A model generated the notes under the pieces. The model saw only the letters and a list, made by a program, of their open reading frames with translations, was not told the DNA's origin and did no database searches. Below, in pieces: positions 55,624-64,000 of a stretch of DNA of 64,000 bases. This DNA comes from Hibiscus mutabilis (taxonomy: Eukaryota > Streptophyta > Magnoliopsida > Malvales > Malvaceae): NCBI GenBank assembly GCA_019671005.1, contig CM033721.1:53140364-53204363 (forward strand), in the 5' to 3' direction. Position 1 is the stretch's first letter, and each line of letters starts with the position of its first letter. The position numbers were made by a program, and so were the translations under genes.

Positions 55624-56119
55624 TCCTCATCCTTACATGCGGTACCGATACAGTCCTCGACCATATCAATACGTGTTTGGGAAGTTTCATTTGGGGTTCA
55701 ATTAATGTACACCCGAACCGATACGACACCAAGGTGTTTTGGTACGGTGGTTGTTAATTCTGTTAAAAGACACCAAACACAGTTTTAAAGGGTTTACAAA
55801 ATGGCCATTAAGTATTGTACAACCTAATTGGATGGGTAAATGATATCAGAATAATATGAAAATTTACAAGATCACTGTAAATTCTTAGATTCACAATTTA
55901 GTCCCTAAAACTTGTAAAGGTTAGAAACTGGTCCCCACTAATTTGTCATTGTTTCAAATGGCATAGTTAAGCTAATATCATTATGGGATAATGTTTGGAA
56001 AGTGTAACCTTGAGTAAGTGACAAATAGTTACTAAAGTCTTATCGCTCCGATCATCATATTATTCACCGGTAGCATTTTCTAACCCAGTTCCCGACCAAG
56101 CCAGGTGGGGGATGTTACA

Positions 56120-57870
56120 GAAAAGTTGTGGCTTATGCATCTAGACAGTTGAAGGTGCACGAGCGTAATTATCCTATGCATGGTCTTGAGCTTGTCGCGG
56201 TTGTGTTTGCATTGAAGATTTAGAGGCACTATCTCTATGGTGAAAAGTGTGTTGTGTACACGGATCACAAGAGTTTGAAGCATTTAATGACGCAAAAGGG
56301 TTCGAATCTTAGACAAAGTAGATGGTTGGAGTTGCTTAAGGATTATGATTTGACAATTGAGTATCATCCTGGAAAGGCTAATGTGGTGGTCGATGCCTTG
56401 AGTAGGAAAGTTGTGGAATTGAGGGTGATGTTTGCGCGGATAAGCGTGTCATAGTTGATTAAGGACAAACAACCTTTCGATAAGGCGTTAGCGTCGCATG
56501 TTAAGGATATCATGGATGTAAATCTGACGGATTTTCACGTTAATGATGATAGGGTGTTTTGTTTTAAAGACCGATAGTGGTGCCTAATGGTGATGAGTTA
56601 AGGCGTACTATTTTGACCGAAGCGCATACTAGTCCTTCTGTGATGCATCCCGGTAGTACTAAGATGTATCTAGTATTGAAAGAAATAGTACTATTGGGTT
56701 GGTTTGAAGAAAGATGTGGTTGATTTTGTTGCTAGATGAATGGTATGTCAGCGTGTCAAGGGTAAGCATCAGTTTTCTTCCAGGTTGTTGCAACCGTTGA
56801 GGATACCAGAATAGGAGAGGGAGAGAATCACCATGGATTTTGTGTTTGGGCTACCATTGACGCCAACCAAGAAGGATTCCATTTTGGTGATTGTTAATTG
56901 GTTTAAGAAGTGTGAACATTTTGTACCAGTGCATACCACGTATACCTTGGATAAGTTGGGAGATTGTGTATTTTAACGGGGTGCCTAAATCCATAGTTTT
57001 GGATAGGGATCCACATTTTACATCGAGGTTTTAGGAGTGTTTGTATTGGTACATGGTTGAATTCAGTATTTCGTATCATCCTCAGACGAATGGTCAGCCT
57101 GAATGTGTGATCCAAGTCTTGGAGAATATGTTGAGATGTTGCATCATTGAGTTCCAAGGAACTTGGGAGAAACAGTTGCCTTTGGTGGAGTTTGCTTTTA
57201 ACAATAGTTATTAGGCTAGTATACAAATGGCACGGTATGAGGCCTTGTATGGTAGGAAGTGTCGTACGCCTTTATGTTGGGCTGAGGTTGGGGAAAATCA
57301 TGTTTCTATGCCAGATGTGTTGAAAGACACAAGTGAGAAAGTAAAGCTTGTTTGTGATTGCTTGAAAGCAGCCTCAGATCGTCAAAAATCCTACGCGAAT
57401 TTGAAGCGTAGGGAGATAGAGTATGTTGTTGATGATCATCTGTTCTTGAAGGTGTTACCTTGGAAGAAGGTGATGCGGTTCGGACGTAAGGGTAAGCTTA
57501 GTTTGAAGTTTATTAGACTGTATGAGGTTATGGAGCGTGTAGGTCCTGTAGCTTATTGTTTGAGGTTCCCTCCTGAGTTGGAGAAGATTCATGATGTGTT
57601 TCATGTGTCGATGTTGCGGAGGTATCTGTAGGATCCATCACATGTTATGTTCGTGGAGGACGTTGAGTTACAATTGGATTTTTCTTAGAATGAGGACCTG
57701 TTGAGATCCTTGATTCTAGCAGTAAGGTTCTTCGTGGTAGGACGATCGAGCTTTGTAAAGGTGTTGTGGCGACACCGTGGAGTTGAGGAGGCCGCGTGGG
57801 AGAGTAAGGCGGACATGATGAAGCAGTTTCCGTACTTGTTTCCTTCAGGTAAATTTCAAGGATGAAATTT
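56120..57870 (+). pseudogene. pol: Gypsy-2 pol remnant: RNase H, integrase and chromodomain-like end
   Basis: It begins within RNase H at the Gypsy-1 border: KVVAYASRQLKVHE, then LVAVVFALKI with a stop, YTDHKSLKHLMTQKGSNLRQ, YHPGKANVVVDALSRK. Integrase: a degraded zinc part, SIVLDRDPHFTSRF, YHPQTNGQPECVIQVLENML, FAFNNSY with a stop, YEALYGRKCRTPLCWAEVGE. The C-terminus (open frame 57227-57631) has VLPWKKVMRFGRKGKLSLKF, VGPVAYCLRFPPELEKIHDV, FHVSMLRRYL. VKVLWRHRGVEEAAWE with FPYLFP follows, the chromodomain-type end. Many stops. The 5' half is not found left of Gypsy-1, where satellite lies. Confidence 0.9.
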
Positions 57871-57874
57871 CCTA

Positions 57875-57887
57875 AGTGGGGGAGAGT
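57875..57887 (+). promoter_or_regulatory. Gypsy-2 polypurine tract
   Basis: AGTGGGGGAGAGT directly before TGTAACGCCCC at 57888. Confidence 0.85.
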
Positions 57888-59766
57888 TGTAACGCCCCAT
57901 TTTTGGGCCTAAGAGTTCCTAGGCTGATTAGACGGTCTGGTGGACAGGGATTAGAGATTCGAGTCGAATTCAAGATAAAAATCGAAATAAATGTTTTTAA
58001 TTAGAAAATATATGGGAAAAGTATTCTAAAATCATTATTTAATATATGGATACTTTTGGTAAAGTCAATTTTGAAAAATGGAATTTGGAAATTGGACATT
58101 TTGGCTAGTGACCAAAATGTAAAGAATGTAAAACTATTTTGGTGACGATTTTGAAAAAGGGTCAAATCTTAGAATCTTTAAGCAAAAATTTTACCAAAAT
58201 TTTTAATCTGATTTTACACTTAATTTGGATTATTTTAAATGAATTTTAATTAGGGAAATTAAAGGGGAGTTAAAAGGTGGTTATTTTCCTAAAACTACTT
58301 TTGACGTAACTTTTTCTCTCAAAATTTCTTCAGCCAAACGCTCTCTTTTGAATCAAAGATTTGAGGTAATGATCTTGATTTCTTAAGCTCTTGATTTCTA
58401 ATGGATTCTTCAATCTTGTTTTCCAAAATCTCATTGTTTTCCTTTTTTTCAAGAGTAAAACATCCAATTGAGAGGTAATTCAGTAATTAGAGGTATGGTT
58501 TGGTCTTTTCCTCTAATGAATGGTTCTTTACTGAAATTCCCAAGTATTTGATCATTTTTAATGTTTTCTAATGGTTTTTAATAATTTAATTATGGAAATT
58601 GGTTAAATTAAGGTTTAATTAATGAGATTAAGTGGTTTTCATGTTGGATCTGTTTTGCTGAGTTCTTGATTGGTTTTAATCATAATTTTGATGTTTAATA
58701 ATGTTAATAATTTGATTTTAACATTGGAATCCCGAAACTAAGTGAATCTCTAATTTCTTAGGTTGTTAGTGATGTGTTTTGGTGCGTTATGGGTGTTTTA
58801 TGAATGCTGGAAGTATAAGGATGATATTAAGCTGTTTTTGAATGTTAATTGAAGGTAATTGATGGATTAAAGCTTTAGGTTTTGGCTGAGTTAAGTGTGG
58901 AAGATGTTTGATGTTGTTTTCGGTTATTGTGGAAGGGTTTTGGATAGAGTTGCTGGGGATTAGTGTTGCTGATTTTTTGAATGCATTTAGATCAATTGAA
59001 TCCTCTATTTTTGTGTAGTTAGATAAGGTGAAGTTGATCCTCGAGCTTGTGGCACCGTTTCAGAAGCTTTGGGTGAGTGAGAACGTGGATTTCAGCCTTG
59101 AAATGGTTTAAAAGTTATTTTGGGAGTTTAAACTAAGCTTTAAACATTGGTTTAAACTCGAAAGCAAGTATGATGAGATCTTTCCCTTGGTCGTGCTATA
59201 GCGAAATTGGTTTTCTGCACTTGTTTTTGAAATACATTGTACCTACTGTAAGCATGTTTTGAGTATGTTTTATACTATTTTTTATTATATATTGATGATG
59301 AATGCATTTGATAAATGATCTATGTAAGTATGTGGAATACTTGTAATGCATGGTTTAATGCATTAGAAATGGTTTTGATGTTGCATATAAAAATAGTGAG
59401 GTACGTGGTTAATAATGAATTATATTGGCAAGTGATGTGGCTTAATATGTTATCGGATATAGTTGGTCGACCATAGGATTGATAGTGCACTATAAAAAGT
59501 TACCTCGAGTGTTGAGGGGTTTATGTGTACCGAATACTCCACCATGAATACCCTAACGGTTGAGGGGTTATATGGTACCAAAAACTCTTGTTAGTGGATT
59601 ATGCATCTAACTGATGATTTGGGTTGTGATGGTACTTTGAATTCTAGTTGAGATTGCATGAAGTGCTGAGATGACACTTGTTGAATCCGTGTATCTGATG
59701 TCATATTTTGGGAAATGGAACTTGGTTATGATCATATGAAAGCCAATATAATTGATAATGTATCAT
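57888..59766 (+). mobile_element. Gypsy-2 3' LTR, left part
   Basis: It starts TGTAACGCCCCATTTTTGGG and is non-coding. Related text occurs in the remnant LTR at 93-317 and 9846-11597. It is cut at 59767 by the large-LTR element; the rest is outside the window. I see no gene in this stretch. Confidence 0.8.
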
Positions 59767-62700
59767 TGTAACACCTAAATCCTAGCCTAGAAGTATTGAA
59801 ACCAATTGCATAAGTTGATAGCTTAATTGAACCTAGAATTTAAGCTAAATTGATTAGTCAAGGATCTAATTGAAAGACTAAATGAAATAAGAGACCAATT
59901 TAGAAGGACTTAATCGGATAACATGGAAAATATGGAGAATGCATGATAAATTTCTCATTTCCCCTTCATCGTTAGTTTGGCCGAATTGAAGAAGAGAAAT
60001 TAGAGGGTTTCTTGTGAGAGAAAGCTTAAATCTATGGTATCAAAGTTGAAATTGAGCTAAATTCAACTTGGTGGCAGCATTACTAAGGTAAATTCGTGCT
60101 GTCCAAACTGATTCATGCCTGAAATTCAGATTTAGATGATGATTAATGCTTAGTTGAGTTATTAGGTTGTTAGAAATGAAGAGAATGATGAAATTGAACT
60201 TGTATACACTATAGATGACTTGAATTAGAGTGGAATTTATGTGTAGGAGATGGTGTAACAAAATTAGGTTGCTGGAAATTTGAAATGAGATGTTGTAAGA
60301 ATTGAATTGTTAGAACATGTAATTGAGCTATGAAACTAATGAATTGAATATGATCATGATTAGATAATGTAATTAAGGTGTTGAACAAGCTAAATTGTTA
60401 GTAACCAATGCTGGAAAATCTGGGAAACATGAACATGTTAGAAAACAGTCTAGTCAGGGACTGTTTTGATTGAGAAATTGTGTAAGCATGCTAAATGAAC
60501 TTAGAACTCTGTTTTGAACATGTTTCTAGGTAAAAAGAAGATAGAATTGAATAGGTAACTTGCTGGAAAATGTGACTACACCTAATTGAACTAGTTAAAT
60601 TAGGTAATGGACTGCCTAGTTGATGAATTGATGTGTAATTGTGATCAAATGGATTAAACTAGGATTAACATGACTATGCCCTGTTTTGAGAACATTGTTA
60701 GGTGAATTATGACATCCAAGAAATGTATGAACATGATCATGGATGAATTATAGGGCCAAAACATTGGTTAAAATGGATTTAAGGAATTAAAATGTGAATA
60801 GGTACAATCTGCCCAGAATTGCTATGTTCTGGGCAATAACTTTGAAAATTCACCAAAAATTTTATAGATCAAATTCATGGCTGAAATTTTAGTGACATGG
60901 TCCTTAGTATGTCTACCTTCATTAGGTGAAAACAGAACTGAAATCTGGGTCCTATGCTGGAAACTGTAATTAGAAATAGCTGGACAGTGCAAACTGTCCA
61001 GACTGTATAAATGCCCTATCTTTGAACAATAAACTGTATTAATTGGCTAAGAACTAAAATGCAAGCATTATATGGTCATAAAGACAATTTTGTTAGCTTT
61101 CCAAAGGTGTAAATTAATCGAAATTCCAACGTACGGATTGAAAGATATGACCATTTAAAGGGACAGTGTGCAAACTGCCAAGCAACAGTGTCTTGGGCAG
61201 TTTGGGACTGTTTTTGCACCTAGAAGCAAACTGTTTCCAAAACAGTTTTGGGACATTGTAATCTGTCCAGTTATGTCCTAAAATGAGGTAATAACAATTT
61301 AGAGGAACAAGTAAGTAATGCTTAAAAGAAAGCATAAAAACAGTAGCTAAATATTAGGTACAAATGTGGTAACATTGCTACTATATATGTGTGACATTAT
61401 GTGATGTTTTGATGAATTGTATGTGTTATGCTTGCTAGACCAAGGGCAGCAAGTTGTGGAAGTGGAAGAAAAGAGTGGACATCCCAAAGCAAGAGGCAAA
61501 GGGATTTGGATACAAGACAAGTGTAATAACCAACCTTGCTATTGCAAGAGGCAAAGGGATTTGGATACAAGAGGCTAGGAGTATTGCAAGTGTAACTATC
61601 ATTAGGGTTAGGACTTAGGTCCTAACCAACCTTGCTATTGTAATAATTCAATTACATTGCCATGTAACATGACCTAATATATATTTGGCTAATTAAGGGA
61701 AGAATGATATGAATGACAACTTGTTTGATGCCATGTTCTACTTGTTTACTTGATTGCTAAGCAAATGAAATGAAATGCTTGTCATGTTGCATTGCTTATG
61801 CTGAAGGTAAGAAATGGCATGCTTGCTTGGAGAATAAGGTACGCACATTGCATGCATATGAATGTGTTTGTGATTGATATATATGGCTGGTTGAAATGAA
61901 ATGAAAAATGGTACCACCTTGTATTCATGCCATTCGAATGGCATGGATAGACTTGTCTTGGGAGTTAAGACTCCATAAGCCTAAGAGCTTGGCCTTTGAA
62001 TGGCATAATCATGTCTTGATTAATGAATTGTATAAAGCTTGAATGAAATTGATAATCAAACAACTTTGGTAGCTAGTTTGGATAGATAGGAGGGCATACC
62101 TTAGAATCTTGAGCTCATATTGGCACTACGGTGGATATTGGCACGACGGTGCATTTTGGCACTAAGGTGCATATTGGCACGACGGTGCATATTGGCACTA
62201 TGGTGCATATTGGCACTTCAGTGCATATTGTTGAAGATTTTATTATCTAGTGAACTAAATACCAAGGGAGTTATAAGATGAATTAATAACTTGAAATGAA
62301 CATTGTTTACTTTGGTTGTGTGATGTGAACATTACTTGTTTTGTAAGATTCTTGAATAAACATCCTTCTCTTGAAAGATAACACATGAATGATTGTGTAA
62401 CTTGTTACTTCCCATGAAAGAAATGCATAGATGATGTTTATTGTAAAAGAATGCCTACTTGGTACTTGGTGTTTTTTATTGCTTGCCTCTTAAGCAATAA
62501 TTCGAATAGTATGTTATGGATACATGATGGATGTTGCAATGTTGAATGTGTGATATGTGAAGCTTGCCTATGTTTACCCTATTCATTCAAATAGTATGTG
62601 ACATGTAGTGATGACCTTGATTCTTTGAAATACTTGTAATCTTGGATATGTATACTTGAAATTGGTTAGCTTAGTGTTACCTCACTAAGTACATAACTTG

Positions 62701-62810
62701 TACTTACCACTCTACTCTTCATTCTTCCCATAACAGATTAAGGACACTTTTAAGAGGATATCTTGAACTTGAAGCAACATTTTGTCATCTATAAGTCCAC
62801 CATTAAACAT
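59767..62810 (+). mobile_element. Large-LTR Gypsy family, LTR start, interrupted by the Athila-like element
   Basis: TGTAACACCTAAATCCTAGCC at 59767 matches 92-1 inverted; the middle (60950-61300) matches 5060-4740 of the solo LTR inverted; 62690-62770 matches ~3650-3560. It is non-coding over 3 kb. A ~30 bp local duplication (GCAAAGGGATTTGGATACAA at ~61496 and ~61549) is visible. The end of this LTR is not reached before 62811. Minus ORFs at 60040, 61114 and 61738 show nothing recognisable. Confidence 0.78.
62117..62230 (+). repeat. 18 bp tandem repeat in the large LTR
   Basis: Six units of ATATTGGCACKAYGGTGC type in register every 18 bp, with a partial seventh; variants at the two middle positions (CTACGG, CGACGG, CTAAGG, CTATGG, CTTCAG). 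The solo LTR copy (about 4000-4200, inverted) has no comparable array. Confidence 0.9.
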
Positions 62811-63225
62811 TGTTGGGGAAGATGCTAAACCGTATTGATAAGTGTGTAAATGATCTATTTTATATGCCATTTTACTTGTCTTTTTCATGTTTCAAGCTCA
62901 TACAGATTGCATTTAGGTTAGATTGTATATAATTTGCATGTAGATAGGGAGTTACACCGATAACGCTTTAATGTTATATATATTGGTGCTTTTATGGGAA
63001 AGGTGGTGTTTTGTGGTGCATGTGCAGGATGCTGGAGGATTAATGAACCAAATAAGTAGCAGATCTCATGGCTGGAGCTGATGAAGCATAAAGAATTGGA
63101 GATGAATCTACTTTTGCCCACGTGGACTTTCTCCTTGATAAGATACATTAAATATACTGGGAAATCAATGGCCTTATTTAACGAAGTGTGTGCACTTTAG
63201 GGGTCTTAAACCCTAGTTTCACGCC

Positions 63226-63233
63226 TATATAAG
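63226..63233 (+). promoter_or_regulatory. Putative TATA box of the Athila-like LTR
   Basis: CCTATATAAGGGG context; a start site would be expected ~30 bp downstream, before the gag reading at ~63330. Confidence 0.55.
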
Positions 63234-63329
63234 GGGACCTGGACACCAATTCAAAGGAGCGCGATTATAGATAACAATCATAGTTTGAAGCTTGTGGTAG
63301 GACGATCCACCACCTGCCAGAACTAGAAG

Positions 63330-63990
63330 GCCCATAAGATTGAACTTTGAGCCCGTTATCAACAATCTCAATCCGCCGATTATTGTGCCAAATCTAGGAA
63401 CGACTCACTTTGAGCTCAAGCCCGTTATGTTCAACATGCTCAGCACCATTGGACAATTTGGAGCATCAGTAAGAGAGGATGCTCGAGAGCATATTCAAGC
63501 TTACATGGAAGTGTGTGACTGTTTTCGACAACCAAGGATTCTTTTAAGACACATTGAGACTTAAATTATTTCCCTACTCATTACGGGATCTGTCGAGGGC
63601 ATGGTTGAAGACTTGTTTCTCATGATCTATTACATCCTATGATGATTTGTGCAGTAATTTTCTGCACAAATATGATCCACCAAACGTGCACAATCAAAAG
63701 CAGAGCGACATCATCTTATCTCATTCCAACAATATGACGATGAATCCATGTACGAATATTGGGACAGATACTAAGACATGCTAAACAAGTGCTCAATCCT
63801 TGGATTCCACGATTGGCTACATATCATGTTGTTCTATAATGGAGTCAATGAACCTACAAGAATGATGATCGACTCGTCGGCCAATGGTACTTTTCTTGAA
63901 AAGAACCTGATGAGGCTTTCGACATATTGGATCAGATAACCAACACTGACTACCAGTTCTCAAGGGGGAGATTGAAGCCAGGCCCTAAAG
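63330..63990 (+). pseudogene. gag: Athila-like gag, decayed and cut by window edge
   Basis: An open frame from 63340 gives FELKPVMFNMLSTIGQFGAS and DAREHIQAYMEVCDCFRQ, the start of the Retrotrans_gag domain in Athila elements. Shifted frames continue with LKLFPYSLRDLSRAWLKT, ITSYDDLCSNFLHKYDPPN, FQQYDDESMYEYWDRY, ILGFHDWLHIMLFYNGVNE and TRMMIDSSANGTFLEKN, in the conserved order. At least four frameshifts or stops; non-functional. Confidence 0.85.
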
Positions 63991-64000
63991 CCTCTAGAAC

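Larger units (their letters stand above)
36841..56119 (+). mobile_element. Gypsy-1: decayed chromodomain-type Gypsy element with F3, F4 and F5 inside
   Basis: Truncated 5' LTR (36841-38544), primer site, gag, protease, RT, RNase H, integrase, chromodomain-like end, purine tract, and 3' LTR (45843-56119, swollen by F4 and F5). F3 interrupts integrase. Without the three F copies it would be about 9 kb. The C-terminal motifs and the TGTAACATCCC LTR ends fit the Del/Tekay-type chromoviruses. Many stops make it defective. It was inserted in the RNase H region of Gypsy-2, of which only the right part (56120 onward) remains. Confidence 0.88.
45843..56119 (+). repeat. Gypsy-1 3' LTR, interrupted by F4 and F5
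   Basis: TGTAACATCCC at 45843 to GGTGGGGGATGTTACA at 56119. The LTR text is 45843-45968, 50059-52022 and 55624-56119, about 2.6 kb in total. It holds the same GTAYCGATAC-like cluster (51765-52000 and 55640-55745), which F5 splits. The minus ORF 50064-50357 and the plus ORF 51009-51218 have no recognisable domain. Confidence 0.85.
62811..64000 (+). mobile_element. Athila-like Gypsy element, 5' end, cut by window edge
   Basis: TGTTGGGGAAGATGC at 62811 interrupts the large LTR after AACAT. U3 text includes GCTGGAGGATTAATGAACC, in the style of Athila LTRs. TATATAAG lies at 63226-63233. The LTR end and primer site cannot be placed with confidence between 63260 and 63330. Gag follows. Confidence 0.7.

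Overview
This window is plant nuclear DNA, most likely from a flowering plant and probably from pericentromeric heterochromatin. It is AT-rich, with a 100-base assembly gap at 35840-35939. I see no intact host gene and no rRNA or tRNA gene. Almost every base can be assigned to LTR retrotransposons, one LINE, or a satellite of about 170 bp. Lineage names rest on protein motifs and LTR-end signals read by eye; no database search was run.

Layout. (1) 1-17376: a remnant Ty3/Gypsy LTR (93-317 and 9846-11597) was split by a Copia-type element that carries gag only (318-9845). The gag of that element was split by a solo LTR of about 1.3 kb (2358-7305), which was itself split by a 3.65 kb solo LTR (2640-6289). 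Next is a truncated minus-strand Copia element (11598-17376). Its RNase H is cut by the first copy, F1, of a non-autonomous LTR family that I call family F. (2) 17816-24148: an internally deleted Ogre/Tat-like Gypsy element. Its 3' region holds a decayed, intron-free stretch matching plant ARGONAUTE of the AGO4 clade, then a 34/68 bp tandem repeat, a polypurine tract and the 3' LTR. F2 is inserted in that LTR. (3) 24149-36840: satellite arrays whose orientation flips at about 27190, broken by a LINE fragment (32248-35839) and the gap. (4) 36841-56119: a decayed chromodomain-type Gypsy element (Gypsy-1) whose 5' LTR is cut at the satellite. F3 sits in its integrase, and F4 and F5 in its 3' LTR. 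(5) 56120-64000: the 3' half of a second chromodomain-type Gypsy element (Gypsy-2). Its LTR was entered by a large-LTR element (59767), which was entered in turn by an Athila-like element (62811 to the window edge).

Family F is the most distinctive mobile system here. There are five copies in 64 kb, four with readable 5 bp target duplications. All share LTR ends TGATAC...TCTATCA, a Met-tRNA-type primer site and the same 3' end, but the internal cargo differs: protease-like domain plus acidic tail (F1, F4, F5), capsid-type gag plus the same tail (F2), or a zinc knuckle (F3). None has reverse transcriptase or integrase, so they must depend on a helper. Their LTRs carry two tandem hairpins whose stems co-vary.

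The best candidates for something undescribed are the AGO4-like sequence inside a retrotransposon, the modular family F with its paired hairpins and a hybrid-LTR copy, and a clustered near-palindrome (GTAYCGATAC) found in the LTRs of both a Copia and a Gypsy element.
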